Positions 18,141 through 27,513 of a stretch of 64,000 nt of DNA are shown here, piece after piece. The stretch spans positions 156,852 through 220,851 of the forward strand of contig JAKOGP010000002.1 in NCBI GenBank assembly GCA_022239325.1, given 5' to 3'. Made by a program: the position numbers and the translations under genes. Each line of letters begins with the position of its first letter. The first letter of the stretch is position 1. The notes under the pieces are model-generated. The model made no database searches and was not told the origin of the DNA. It was given only the letters and a program-made list of their open reading frames with translations. This DNA comes from Flavobacteriaceae bacterium LSUCC0859. GTDB lineage: Bacteria > Bacteroidota > Bacteroidia > Flavobacteriales > Flavobacteriaceae.

Positions 18141-20954
18141 ATGAAAAGAATATTATTTATCCTAAGCCTATCCCTTGCTATTAGTAATTTATATGCACAG
18201 TCTGCCATAACTGGCGTTGTAATGGATGGTGATTTTAATGAACCTTTGGCCTTTGCCAATGTGGTTCTTACCCAAAATGGCAGCGAAGCTACAATTACAG
18301 GTGCTATTACAGATTTTGAGGGGAGATATACCTTAGAAACTCCAGGAGCCGGAACCTATAATGTAGCCTTCTCCTTCCTGGGATATGAAACTGTAGTGGT
18401 GAGCGATGTAAAAGTCTCTGGAAGTGAGGAAGTCATTGTAAATATCACACTGAACCCAAGTTCTAATGCTTTAGAAGAAGTGGTCCTCACAGTGTCTGCC
18501 AAAAAAAATAATGAGGCAGCAGTTTTAGCCATTCAAAAAGGCGCTGTAACCCTATTAGATGGACTTTCTGCACAGACTATTAAAAAATCTGGTGACAGCA
18601 ATGTAGCCGCCGCGATTAAAAGAATTCCAGGAGTCTCCATACAGGGAGGTAAATTTGTATATGTTAGAGGCTTGGGAGATAGATATTCTAAAACCCTTTT
18701 AGGTGGTCTTGAAGTTCCAGGTTTGGACCCGGATAGGAACACGTTACAATTAGATGTGTTTCCAACCAATTTGATTGAAAATATTTTAATTAGTAAATCT
18801 GCAAGTGCAGATTTACCAGCAGACTTCACCGGAGGTTTGGTAGATGTAATTCTAAAAGATTTTTCTGCCATTCCAGAATACAGCCTTTCTATGTCTGCCG
18901 GTTACAATCCATCTACAAATCTTAAAGACGCACCTGCATTACCGGAGTATTCTTTGAATGCGCTTTCTTTTGACAGCGGTGCTAATGACCTCCCTTTTTC
19001 ATCTATAGTAGATTTCGCAAGACCTGTGAATATTAATAACGCACAGCAAGAAGCCTTTTTAGTTTCCAGCACCAATGCCTTTACCAAACAAATGGGGGTG
19101 AGCATGGAAAACAACTTATTAGACTACAGCATAGGGGGCACCGCCTCTAACCAATACAGCCTATCTGAAAATAGTGCTGTAGGCTTTATTGCCTCTATGA
19201 ACTATAAGTATGACGCAGACTATTATGACAATGTGGTCAATAGGAGTGTGGTGGTGAGAAATGGGTTTCAACAAGACTTTGACGGACAAGAGGGTGCTTT
19301 AGGTTCTATTACTGCAATTGCCAGCGGTCTTTTTGGGGTTTCCCTAAAAACTGGAAACTTCAAGCATAAAGCTACTGTACTTGCTGTTAAAAGCGGGGAG
19401 AGTAACGGATTTGACGGTATTTTAGAAGACTATATAGAAAACCCATACTCTGGAGTTACCAACACCATGACCCATACAGAAAGAACCATTGTAACTGTCC
19501 CTTTTTCTGGAGCCTATAGATTGAGTGATAAATTGAATTTTGATTGGAGTTTTGCGCCCTCAGTAGCTCATGTTAGGGATATTGACTTTAGAAAATCTGT
19601 ATTTAATGTTTTGCCAAATGGAAACAGAATTATTGACAACTCCTCTACTGCCCTTCCGCTCAGATTGTGGAGAGATCTAGAAGAATACGGAATTTCTGCA
19701 AAGGCAGATATTAAGTATGACTTTAGCCTTTTTGGAAATGAAGGGAACAAATTAAAACTAGGAGTAGCCTATAACAATAAAGACCGTGAATTTGGAACCG
19801 ATTTATTTTCTATTGGTTACAGAGGTAATTCCATGGACTTAGGCGGAGAATACAACAATATTTTAAACTCTAGTTTTATTTGGAATTCAACAAAAGACAA
19901 AGGTTCTTTTGTGATTGGAGATTACCAACCTACCAACCAATACGAGTCTGAAAGTGAGACAGCAGCAGCTTATTTTTCTTCTGAATTATTTTTCTCTAAA
20001 GCCTTTAAAGCTGTTGTAGGCTTGAGATATGAGCAGTATAAAATTTTATACACTGGTCAAGATGTGTCAGGGGCAGTATACAATAATGAAGAATTTATAG
20101 ATGTAGCAGATCTGTATCCTTCTTTAAACTTTATATACTCCTTTAACGATCAAACCAATTTAAGAGCCTCCTACTCATTAACAACTGCCAGACCTAGTTT
20201 TAAGGAAAACTCTGCAGCCAATATTTACGACCCTATTACAGAGCGTTTCTTTGTAGGTAATGTGAATCTGGTACCCACTTATGTAGATAATTTTGACCTG
20301 AGATGGGAGCATTACGGAGAAGGCAATAGGTTTATGGCTGTTAGTGCATTCTATAAATATTTTGAAAATCCCATAGAGATAAACTATTTTGACGTTACTA
20401 CCCCAAATACACTGGTAGCCAGAAATACAGAAGAAGCTACAGTTTATGGAATAGAGGTAGAAATGAGAAATAACATTATTTCTAGGGAGGACTCTAGTTT
20501 ATCCTTTAATGTAAACGCCTCGCTCATTGTATCTGAATTAGAAATGTCAGATGTAGAATTGGAAGCACGCCAATCTGTGGCATTAGATCAAAATATAGAT
20601 ACCAGCAGAGCACTTCAAGGCCAGTCTCCTTATTTGGTTAACGCAGGGCTTAATTACACCATTTTTGAGAAAGATCTAAACGCAGGTCTATTCTATAATG
20701 TTCAAGGAAGGGCCCTTCAGGTAATTGGTATTGGCCAGTTCCCAGATGTTTTTACAGAGCCTTTTCACAGTTTAAATTTTAACACTAGTAAGCGAATTGG
20801 CGCAGAGAAGAATACCACCATTACATTAAAGGTAGACAACCTATTAAACGATGTAATAGAGAGTAGGTTTGATTATTTAGACAATACAGATTTTGTGTTT
20901 TCTAGCTTAGCTCCTGGGGTTAACATTTCTTTGGGTCTCTCCTATAAATTCTAA
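18141..20954 (+). CDS. TonB-dependent outer-membrane receptor with CarboxypepD_reg-like N-domain
   Basis: 937 residues. Signal peptide (SLSLAISNLYAQ), CarboxypepD_reg-like/DUF4480-type beta domain (about 20-110), plug domain (ALEEVVLTVSAKK as TonB-box-like region; IKRIPGVSIQGGKFVYVRGL; GLGDRYSKTLL) and a beta-barrel ending in aromatic ...LGLSYKF. It imports a ligand across the outer membrane using TonB energy. No SusD follows, unlike glycan systems. Position next to PhoB/PhoR-like genes and Pho-box-like sites suggests a phosphate or organophosphate ligand; this is inference. Confidence 0.92.
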   Translation: MKRILFILSLSLAISNLYAQSAITGVVMDGDFNEPLAFANVVLTQNGSEATITGAITDFEGRYTLETPGAGTYNVAFSFLGYETVVVSDVKVSGSEEVIVNITLNPSSNALEEVVLTVSAKKNNEAAVLAIQKGAVTLLDGLSAQTIKKSGDSNVAAAIKRIPGVSIQGGKFVYVRGLGDRYSKTLLGGLEVPGLDPDRNTLQLDVFPTNLIENILISKSASADLPADFTGGLVDVILKDFSAIPEYSLSMSAGYNPSTNLKDAPALPEYSLNALSFDSGANDLPFSSIVDFARPVNINNAQQEAFLVSSTNAFTKQMGVSMENNLLDYSIGGTASNQYSLSENSAVGFIASMNYKYDADYYDNVVNRSVVVRNGFQQDFDGQEGALGSITAIASGLFGVSLKTGNFKHKATVLAVKSGESNGFDGILEDYIENPYSGVTNTMTHTERTIVTVPFSGAYRLSDKLNFDWSFAPSVAHVRDIDFRKSVFNVLPNGNRIIDNSSTALPLRLWRDLEEYGISAKADIKYDFSLFGNEGNKLKLGVAYNNKDREFGTDLFSIGYRGNSMDLGGEYNNILNSSFIWNSTKDKGSFVIGDYQPTNQYESESETAAAYFSSELFFSKAFKAVVGLRYEQYKILYTGQDVSGAVYNNEEFIDVADLYPSLNFIYSFNDQTNLRASYSLTTARPSFKENSAANIYDPITERFFVGNVNLVPTYVDNFDLRWEHYGEGNRFMAVSAFYKYFENPIEINYFDVTTPNTLVARNTEEATVYGIEVEMRNNIISREDSSLSFNVNASLIVSELEMSDVELEARQSVALDQNIDTSRALQGQSPYLVNAGLNYTIFEKDLNAGLFYNVQGRALQVIGIGQFPDVFTEPFHSLNFNTSKRIGAEKNTTITLKVDNLLNDVIESRFDYLDNTDFVFSSLAPGVNISLGLSYKF

Positions 20955-20972
20955 GATTCTTAAAATATTTTT

Positions 20973-20999
20973 AACCCGGCCTCTGGCCGGGTTTTTTTT
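20973..20999 (+). terminator. Intrinsic terminator after the TonB receptor
   Basis: Strong hairpin AACCCGGCC / GGCCGGGTT (20973-20981 with 20985-20993) with a TCT loop and a run of T. It separates the receptor from the following T9SS-CTD mini-protein. Confidence 0.9.
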
Positions 21000-21044
21000 G
21001 CACAACAGAAAAATCGTATCTTTATTGTATGCAATCTTAAGTTT

Positions 21045-21350
21045 TTGAAAAAAATAGGAATCATATTATGTCTAGCGTTAAGCAGCTCACTGTTTGCACA
21101 GCAAACAAAAAGTACGGAGTTGGCAGAGCTCAAAATATATCCTAACCCTATAACTCAAGCCAAAGTCTTTATTGAGACTGCAGACAAAGACCCCAAAAAA
21201 ATTACCATTTATGACGTTTTTGGGACCGCCATTTACACGGCAGATCTCAAAACCAAAGAACTGTTACTACCCAACATAAAACCTGGGATCTATGTCATTA
21301 GAATTTATACCCACGAAAAAAGTAGCAGTAGAAAGTTAGTGGTTAAATAA
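21045..21350 (+). CDS. T9SS type A sorting-domain-only small secreted protein
   Basis: 101 residues. TTG start (no in-frame ATG nearby), signal peptide (IGIILCLALSSSLFAQ), then directly a T9SS type A C-terminal domain: LKIYPNPITQAKVFIE, ITIYDVFGTAIY, LPNIKPGIYVIRI, and a basic end SSSRKLVVK. Such domains normally follow a large cargo domain and direct secretion by the type IX system with surface attachment; here there is no cargo. It follows the receptor with its own terminator in between. It might be a decoy, a surface peptide or a remnant. Confidence 0.8.
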   Translation: MKKIGIILCLALSSSLFAQQTKSTELAELKIYPNPITQAKVFIETADKDPKKITIYDVFGTAIYTADLKTKELLLPNIKPGIYVIRIYTHEKSSSRKLVVK

Positions 21351-21448
21351 GGAATTCTTAGCCGCAAAAACTCCATTCCATTTTTATACCTCTCACTTCC
21401 GTTTTTATGGAATATAAACGATCTTTGTCTTTTTAAGAAACCTAAAGC

Positions 21449-22747
21449 ATGCTAAAGAATTTTGTTGCCGAATTAAAATGGAGGGGGATGATACATGACC
21501 TCATGCCTGAGACAGAAGAACACCTTTTAAAAGAGATGCAGTCTGCTTATTTGGGAATAGACCCCACCGCAGACTCTCTTCACATTGGACATCTAGTAGG
21601 AGTGATGATGCTCAAGCATTTTCAATTGGCTGGTCACAAACCATATGCACTTATAGGCGGAGCCACGGGAATGATTGGAGACCCTTCAGGAAAGTCTAAC
21701 GAGAGAAATCTTTTAGATGAGCCTACCCTGCGTCACAACCAAGCAGCAATACAAGAACAGCTTTCCAGATTTTTAGATTTTAACAGCTCCAAGGCCAATG
21801 GGGCAGTACTAGTGAATAACTATGACTGGATGAAGGACTTTTCCTTTTTAGCTTTCATTAGAGATGTGGGTAAACACATTACCGTAAATTATATGATGGC
21901 CAAGGACTCTGTAAAAAAACGACTTTCCTCAGAGTCTGCAGAGGGCATGTCATTTACCGAATTCACCTACCAACTGGTGCAAGGTTATGACTTTTTACAT
22001 CTTTACAGAGCCCATAACTGCACCCTTCAAATGGGAGGCTCTGACCAGTGGGGAAACATCACAACAGGAACAGAACTCATTAGACGTATTGGTGGTGGAA
22101 AGGGCTATGCCCTCACCTGCCCCCTGATTACCAAGGCAGACGGCAGTAAATTTGGAAAGACAGAAGGAGGCAATATATGGTTAGACCCCGCGCGCACTTC
22201 TCCTTATGCTTTTTACCAATACTGGCTAAACACCTCAGATACAGACGCAGAGAAATACATTAAAATATTCACCCTATTAGACCAGAAAACGATTAAAGAG
22301 CTGGTTGAAAATCATGCCCAGGCACCCCACCTAAGAAATTTACAAAAGCGCTTGGCTGCAGAAGTCACTACTATTGCGCATGGCGCCGATGCCTATGAAA
22401 ACGCACTTAGGGCCAGTGATATTCTTTTTGGAAAAACAACTGCCGCTGCGGTAAAAGCCTTAGATACCAAAACTTTTTTAGAGGTGTTTGAAGGTGTTCC
22501 CCAGGCTGTTGTCTCCAAAGATTTTCTATCTGGAGGTATGGATATGATCGCTGCACTAGCAGCAGAAACTGGATTTTTAAAATCCAATGGAGATGCCAGA
22601 AGAGAGCTCAAACAAAACGCCATCTCTGTAAATAAAGAAAAGGTTGGGGAAAGCTATAGCCTTACTGCTGAAGACTTAATCGATGGGCAATATGTCTTAT
22701 TACAGCGGGGAAAGAAAAACTACTTTATTCTTCGTTTTCAGGATTAG
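21449..22747 (+). CDS. tyrS: Tyrosine-tRNA ligase
   Basis: 432 residues, class I synthetase. HIGH signature in [15 protein letters not shown], tyrosine-site motif [23 protein letters not shown] and KMSKS-type loop [13 protein letters not shown]-terminal S4-like RNA-binding domain from about 360 ([16 protein letters not shown]). Charges tRNA-Tyr in the cytosol. Normal bacterial TyrRS length. No T-box leader is seen. Confidence 0.97.
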   Translation: MLKNFVAELKWRGMIHDLMPETEEHLLKEMQSAYLGIDPTADSLHIGHLVGVMMLKHFQLAGHKPYALIGGATGMIGDPSGKSNERNLLDEPTLRHNQAAIQEQLSRFLDFNSSKANGAVLVNNYDWMKDFSFLAFIRDVGKHITVNYMMAKDSVKKRLSSESAEGMSFTEFTYQLVQGYDFLHLYRAHNCTLQMGGSDQWGNITTGTELIRRIGGGKGYALTCPLITKADGSKFGKTEGGNIWLDPARTSPYAFYQYWLNTSDTDAEKYIKIFTLLDQKTIKELVENHAQAPHLRNLQKRLAAEVTTIAHGADAYENALRASDILFGKTTAAAVKALDTKTFLEVFEGVPQAVVSKDFLSGGMDMIAALAAETGFLKSNGDARRELKQNAISVNKEKVGESYSLTAEDLIDGQYVLLQRGKKNYFILRFQD

Positions 22748-22769
22748 TACCCCAGGAGGTATCGCCCGT

Positions 22770-23756
22770 TTAGGGCACCAAAAGATTACAGCCCCTAATA
22801 GCAGCATGGTCAAAGCGACCTAGTACAGAAAAAGTTCCGTCCGGATAGGTCTTCCCTAAGTCTTGGGTGGCAATAAAGGCGCAAGAATAGGTGTTGGCCA
22901 AATCTATGATATTTACCCCTCCAGTTTTATGATCTCCTACTAAAGAAAGTGGGTCTTCTGTGTCTCTAATGTATATTTTAAGCCAGGATGGGGATTTGAA
23001 AACGCCATCCCCTGAAGAGTATGCCTGAGATAAAAGTTCGGTCATACCATACTCAGAATGAATTTTAGACAGTCCAAACCCCTGACATAACTGAGCGTGC
23101 AGGGAGGCCCTAATCATTTCTTTTCTGCGACCCTTCATTCCTCCTGTTTCCATGACTATAGTATGCTGCAGCGCCATGGGGTATTGTTCCACAAAATCTA
23201 ACAAGGCAAAAGACACCCCAATGAGTAAGGTTTTAGTGCCTGCTGCCTCTAAGTTTAACAAGCTTCTGTGTAAGTCTTGTGGGTTGTCTAAATAAAAGCC
23301 AGACTGTGGGTGTCCAGATTTTTCAATCAGGTCTGCGACCATATAAATTAGAGAAGAGCCTTCTCTCTCTAGATACGAAGGAAGTAGAGCCAACACACAG
23401 TAATCCGTGACAGAACCATAAAACTCTTGGAAAGCTAGCCTGTAACTCGCTTCGTATTCCTTTAAAAAAGGAACGTAGTGTTTTGAGGTTTCCTGGCCTG
23501 TGGTACCGCTGGAGGAAAAATAGAAATCTGTGGGAGTTTTAGGGTGGAGGAGCTTATGTGATTTAAAAAAAGAGATAGGCATAAATGGAATCTCGCTAGA
23601 ATGAGACACCTTTGAGGGGTCTTTTTTTAAATGGTTACAAAAGTCTCTATAATGCTCTAAATGCTCGTATTGAAAGTGAAATAAATCCAAAGCATAACGC
23701 TCAAACTGGCTGGGTTGTTGGATCTCAAAAGGAGTTTGATTAAAGAGGGCTTTCAC
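22770..23756 (-). CDS. LuxE/PaaK-like acyltransferase or acyl-protein synthetase
   Basis: 328 residues. The adenylate-forming signature FYFSSSGTTGQETSKHYV and a later EYGMTELLSQAYS resemble LuxE and phenylacetate-CoA ligase. Such proteins activate a carboxylic acid as adenylate and pass it to a protein or CoA. GTG start; convergent with tyrS and divergent from an epimerase gene 38 nt away. Substrate unknown. Confidence 0.8.
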   Translation of the reverse strand: MKALFNQTPFEIQQPSQFERYALDLFHFQYEHLEHYRDFCNHLKKDPSKVSHSSEIPFMPISFFKSHKLLHPKTPTDFYFSSSGTTGQETSKHYVPFLKEYEASYRLAFQEFYGSVTDYCVLALLPSYLEREGSSLIYMVADLIEKSGHPQSGFYLDNPQDLHRSLLNLEAAGTKTLLIGVSFALLDFVEQYPMALQHTIVMETGGMKGRRKEMIRASLHAQLCQGFGLSKIHSEYGMTELLSQAYSSGDGVFKSPSWLKIYIRDTEDPLSLVGDHKTGGVNIIDLANTYSCAFIATQDLGKTYPDGTFSVLGRFDHAAIRGCNLLVP

Positions 23757-23794
23757 AGTGCAAAAATAGGAAATTAAATACGTAATTTTAAGCC

Positions 23795-24808
23795 ATGATT
23801 TTAGTTAGTGGAGGTACGGGACTAGTTGGGGCACATTTGTTACTGTCTTTATGTAAGCAGGGGCACTCTCCACGTGCTCTATACAGAAGTGAATCCAGTA
23901 AACAAAGGGTGTTGTCGTTATTTAAGACAGCATCCAAAAAAGGCCAAAGCTTGTATGATCAAATCCATTGGGCGGCCGCAGACTTGCTTCACATTCCTGA
24001 TCTAGAAACCGCCTTTGAGGGGGTCACTGAGCTTTATCACTGCGCTGCTTTAATTTCATTTAATCCTAAAGATTACCAAAAACTAAAACAAACCAATGTC
24101 CATGGAACTGCCAATATGGTGAATTTATCTTTGGATTTTGGGGTTAAAAAAATGTGCTATGTAAGCTCCATCGCTAGTTTAGGGAAAGCGCCTCAAGGAT
24201 CTTACATCACAGAGCAAACCAGCTGGAACCAGGAAAAACCCAATGTATATGCCATGAGTAAATACGAGGCAGAATTAGAAGTTTGGAGAGGCACACAAGA
24301 GGGCTTAAAAGCTGTTATTATAAATCCTGGGGTCATTCTTGGGTCAGGATTCTGGAAAAATGGATCTGGTAAACTATTTCATTTTGCAGCCAAAGGCCTA
24401 CCATTTTATTTCCCTGGGGGCACTGGCTTTGTAGGAGTAGAAGATGTTGTAAACTGTATGCAAACAGCCATGAATAGCTCCATTAGTGAAGAGCGTTATA
24501 TCTGTGTTTCTGAGAACCTGAGTTATCGCGAACTATTTGAAAAAATGGCCAAAGGTTTTGGAAAAAAAACACCAACTTATGAAATTCCACAGCTTGCACT
24601 AGAAATCCTGTGGCGCCTAGACTATGTAAAACAACTACTTTTCGGTGGCAGCAGACGCATTTCAAAACAAAGCGTACAGGGCTTAAAATCTCGCGACACC
24701 TATAGTGCTCAAAAAAGTATTACAGATCTAGGAATGCAGTATACAACAATAGATCAGGTGATTGAAGCTTGTTGTTTGGCCTACGGTAAGCAGCATAAAA
24801 AAGGTTAA
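23795..24808 (+). CDS. NAD-dependent epimerase/dehydratase (extended SDR)
   Basis: 337 residues. N-terminal Rossmann motif MILVSGGTGLVGAHLL, SDR catalytic YAMSKYEAE (YxxxK) and Ser in MCYVSSIASLG. Extended SDRs act on nucleotide sugars or on 3-hydroxy/ketone substrates; the pattern here is closest to dihydroflavonol-reductase-like members. Divergent from the LuxE-like acyltransferase, possibly functionally linked. Confidence 0.88.
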   Translation: MILVSGGTGLVGAHLLLSLCKQGHSPRALYRSESSKQRVLSLFKTASKKGQSLYDQIHWAAADLLHIPDLETAFEGVTELYHCAALISFNPKDYQKLKQTNVHGTANMVNLSLDFGVKKMCYVSSIASLGKAPQGSYITEQTSWNQEKPNVYAMSKYEAELEVWRGTQEGLKAVIINPGVILGSGFWKNGSGKLFHFAAKGLPFYFPGGTGFVGVEDVVNCMQTAMNSSISEERYICVSENLSYRELFEKMAKGFGKKTPTYEIPQLALEILWRLDYVKQLLFGGSRRISKQSVQGLKSRDTYSAQKSITDLGMQYTTIDQVIEACCLAYGKQHKKG

Positions 24809-24918
24809 AGTACTTAGTTTCAGACATTTTTTCAGTACTTCTATCCTGAAAGTATTCATACATAGCACCTTCTAGTTGGCCCTAGGGCTGCATAGATCTA
24901 TGGATTGCTCCTGCCATT

Positions 24919-24979
24919 TGAGGGACTTTTTTATTCTATCTGAGGGACTACTTATTCTATCTGAGGGACCTCTGAGGCA
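24919..24979. repeat. 21-22-bp tandem repeat over the 3' end of the DUF4296 gene
   Basis: TGAGGGAC recurs at 24919, 24941 and 24962, the first two followed by (t)TATTCTATC. On the minus strand each unit reads as the coding end PQIE plus TAA, so the last codons and stop of the gene have been duplicated in tandem just downstream. Confidence 0.85.
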
Positions 24980-25320
24980 TTGGCAGCCTCTTGGTCATAG
25001 GATTCCTTAAGCGCTTGTAGTTTTTTTTCTACCCTTCTATAAATCACCTCGTATTGCAATGGCTTAGAAGCGTAGTACAGGTCATTTTGAACATAAACCA
25101 AGCTATCTATCTGATACTTTTTGTACACATAACTCAGGGGAGTTATGGACTGCTCCTTAAAGTAGCTGCGATCTGTCTGAATTGCCGCCTGTAAAATAGA
25201 CAAGTCATACACTATAGCCTCCATCTGATCCATAGAGAGCAATTGATCTGGTTTGGGCACCACGTCGTGGGCACAAGAAGTAGCGATTAAAGCTAGTATA
25301 AGAAGTAAACTTTTTTTCAT
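24952..25320 (-). CDS. DUF4296 lipoprotein
   Basis: 122 residues. Lipoprotein signal (LLLILALIATSC, Cys16) and a helical DUF4296 domain (QMEAIVYDLSILQAA, YVYKKYQIDSLVYVQND, YEVIYRRVEKKL). Function unknown. Its start codon overlaps the end of the dihydroorotase gene, an arrangement common in Bacteroidota. The 3' end has been tandemly duplicated (repeat at 24919-24979). Confidence 0.85.
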   Translation of the reverse strand: MKKSLLLILALIATSCAHDVVPKPDQLLSMDQMEAIVYDLSILQAAIQTDRSYFKEQSITPLSYVYKKYQIDSLVYVQNDLYYASKPLQYEVIYRRVEKKLQALKESYDQEAANASEVPQIE

Positions 25321-26657
25321 TAGTCCCTATTAAAAGTAAGTCTCATGGCATTTTTTTGATCAGAAATACGTCCCTGATCGTAAGCCAAGTGGCCATTGAC
25401 AAAAGTTTTGTGAACACTATTAGAAAAAGTGGTACCTGTGAAAGGGGACCAGCCACACTTGGAGACAATATTAGCTTCACTTACCGTCCAGGCTTGTTGT
25501 GGCTGTACCAGAACAAGGTCTGCATAGTAGCCCTCTCTGAGATAACCTCTCCTATCTACGTCAAATAATATAGCCGGATTGTGACACATTTTTTGAACCA
25601 GAGTAGGTAGGGAGAGTACGCCTTGATCTACTTTTTCTAGCAGTCCCACCAAAGCGTGTTGCACCAGTGGGCCTCCCGATGGGGCCTGAGCGTATTTATT
25701 TTGTTTCTCTTCAATGGTATGTGGCGCGTGGTCTGTGGCAATAACATCTATTCTGTGGTCCAATAATGCTTCCCAAAGCCCTGCTCTATCTTCGGGAGTC
25801 TTCACCGCAGGGTTCCATTTTATATAACTGCCTTTTTGTGCGTAATCCTGATCTGAAAACCAAAGGTGGTGCAAACAAACCTCAGCGGTAATTTTTTTCT
25901 CAGATAAAGGAATATCATTTCTAAACAAATGGGTTTCTTTAGCTGTGGAAAGATGAAACACATGAAGCCTAGCGTCTGTTCTTTTGGCTAAAGCAACAGC
26001 TTTAGAAGATGATAAATAACAAGCTTCTTCAGAACGAATAAGAGGGTGGGCGCTCATGGGAATATCTTCACCATACTTTTCGGTGAACGCAGCCATATTG
26101 CTTCTTATGGTCCCCTCGTCTTCGCAGTGGGTGCAAATGACCAATTCTGTATTAGAAAAAATACCTTCTAAAACCGCCTCGTTGTCTACCAGCATATTTC
26201 CTGTAGAAGACCCTAAAAATAACTTCACATTAGAAGTGGCATTTTTATCTAAGCGTTTTAGCTCTTCTAAATTGTCATTGGTACCTCCAAAAGGGAAGGC
26301 GTAGTTCGCAAAAGAGCTTTGAGCTCCTAAGGCAAATTTAGCCTCTAGGGCTTCTATGGTTGTAGTCTGGGGGTTGGTATTAGGTTGCTCCATAAATGAA
26401 GTAATCCCACCTGCAACAGCTGCCCTACTCTCTGTATAAATATTCCCTTTATGAGTTAATCCTGGTTCTCTAAAATGCACCTGGTCATCTATCACTCCTG
26501 GGAGCACATACATACCTGCTGCTTCTACCACCTCTGCAGTTGGATGCGATAAGTTGGCACCTATTTTTTCAATAAATTGATCCTTGATTAAAAGATCTGC
26601 CTGAAAACTCAGGCCTTCATTTACAAGAGTTCCATTCTTTATTAAAGTGTACCCCAT
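25320..26657 (-). CDS. pyrC: Dihydroorotase (Bacteroidota type)
   Basis: 445 residues, amidohydrolase fold. Catalyses ring closure of carbamoyl-aspartate to dihydroorotate in pyrimidine synthesis. Visible metal/substrate motifs: GVIDDQVHFREPGLTHKG, ICTHCEDE, VFHLSTAKE and ATDHAPHTIEEK. In the first, the usual HxH is QxH, so one metal-binding His is Gln. Also possible: allantoinase or hydantoinase, but the Bacteroidota pattern and DUF4296 neighbour favour pyrC. Abuts the upstream glycosyltransferase gene with no gap. Confidence 0.88.
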   Translation of the reverse strand: MGYTLIKNGTLVNEGLSFQADLLIKDQFIEKIGANLSHPTAEVVEAAGMYVLPGVIDDQVHFREPGLTHKGNIYTESRAAVAGGITSFMEQPNTNPQTTTIEALEAKFALGAQSSFANYAFPFGGTNDNLEELKRLDKNATSNVKLFLGSSTGNMLVDNEAVLEGIFSNTELVICTHCEDEGTIRSNMAAFTEKYGEDIPMSAHPLIRSEEACYLSSSKAVALAKRTDARLHVFHLSTAKETHLFRNDIPLSEKKITAEVCLHHLWFSDQDYAQKGSYIKWNPAVKTPEDRAGLWEALLDHRIDVIATDHAPHTIEEKQNKYAQAPSGGPLVQHALVGLLEKVDQGVLSLPTLVQKMCHNPAILFDVDRRGYLREGYYADLVLVQPQQAWTVSEANIVSKCGWSPFTGTTFSNSVHKTFVNGHLAYDQGRISDQKNAMRLTFNRD

Positions 26658-27386
26658 TTAAAAATTTTTATGATTAAACATACTTTGCCACTTGAGTTTT
26701 AATACCCCCAAAATAGCCTCACCTACAATGTCTGCACTCATTTTAGACTTCCCTCGTTCTCTATCCTTAAAAACAATGGGAACCTCCTCTATTTTAAACC
26801 CCAGCACATGGGCCCTAAATTTCATTTCTATTTGAAAAGCGTAACCCACAAACTGTACCCTATCTAATGGGATGGCTTCTAAAACCTTTCTGGTATAACA
26901 CACAAAACCGGCCGTAGGATCTTGCACCCGCATGCCTGTAATAAGTTTCACATAAATAGAAGCTCCATAAGAGATTAAAATCCTATGCAGCGGCCAATTC
27001 ACTACATTAATTCCTTTTTTGTAACGAGAACCCACTGATAGGTCTGCTCCTTTTTCACATGCTTTGTACAAATTCTCAAGATCTTTAACTGGATGAGAAA
27101 AATCTGCATCCATTTCAAAAATATGAGTATAATTTCTTGCCAAACACCACTTAAAACCGTGAATATAAGCTGTTCCAAGACCTCCTTTTCCAGATCGTTC
27201 CTCTAAAAAAAGCCGTTCTGAAAATTCTTGCTGCATAGATTTAACAGCAGCTGCAGTACCATCTGGAGAGCCGTCGTCTACAATAAGCACATGGAAATCC
27301 ATAGACAAATGAAACACTGCTTGAATAATTTGTCTAATATTTTCAATCTCATTGTAAGTAGGAATAATAACTATCCGCTGGATCAT
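26658..27386 (-). CDS. Polyprenol-phosphate mannosyltransferase (DPM1-like GT2)
   Basis: About 242 residues from ATG 27386 (a GTG six codons upstream is possible). GT2 motifs: VIIPTYNEIENI at the N-terminus, VDDGSPDGTAAAV and EMDADFSHPVKDL (DxD-like). Transfers a sugar, probably mannose, from its GDP form to undecaprenyl or another polyprenyl phosphate at the inner face of the membrane. The divergent neighbour is a GT39-type enzyme that would use such a lipid-linked sugar. Confidence 0.88.
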   Translation of the reverse strand: MIQRIVIIPTYNEIENIRQIIQAVFHLSMDFHVLIVDDGSPDGTAAAVKSMQQEFSERLFLEERSGKGGLGTAYIHGFKWCLARNYTHIFEMDADFSHPVKDLENLYKACEKGADLSVGSRYKKGINVVNWPLHRILISYGASIYVKLITGMRVQDPTAGFVCYTRKVLEAIPLDRVQFVGYAFQIEMKFRAHVLGFKIEEVPIVFKDRERGKSKMSADIVGEAILGVLKLKWQSMFNHKNF

Positions 27387-27513
27387 GTGGCATGCTTTGC
27401 CCACAAAAATAATACATTCGGGTCGTTATAAAGGGGGCTTGGCTTGTATTTATCATTTTTATATACCCTACCAAGCCATCAATAATTTGTAAATTCGCAC
27501 TAAAAACAAACGA

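Noticed and set aside
21351..21448. T-box or other tRNA-sensing leader before tyrS
   Set aside because: Only a 7-bp inverted repeat ATTCCAT/ATGGAAT (21375-21381, 21407-21413) is seen; no T-box consensus.
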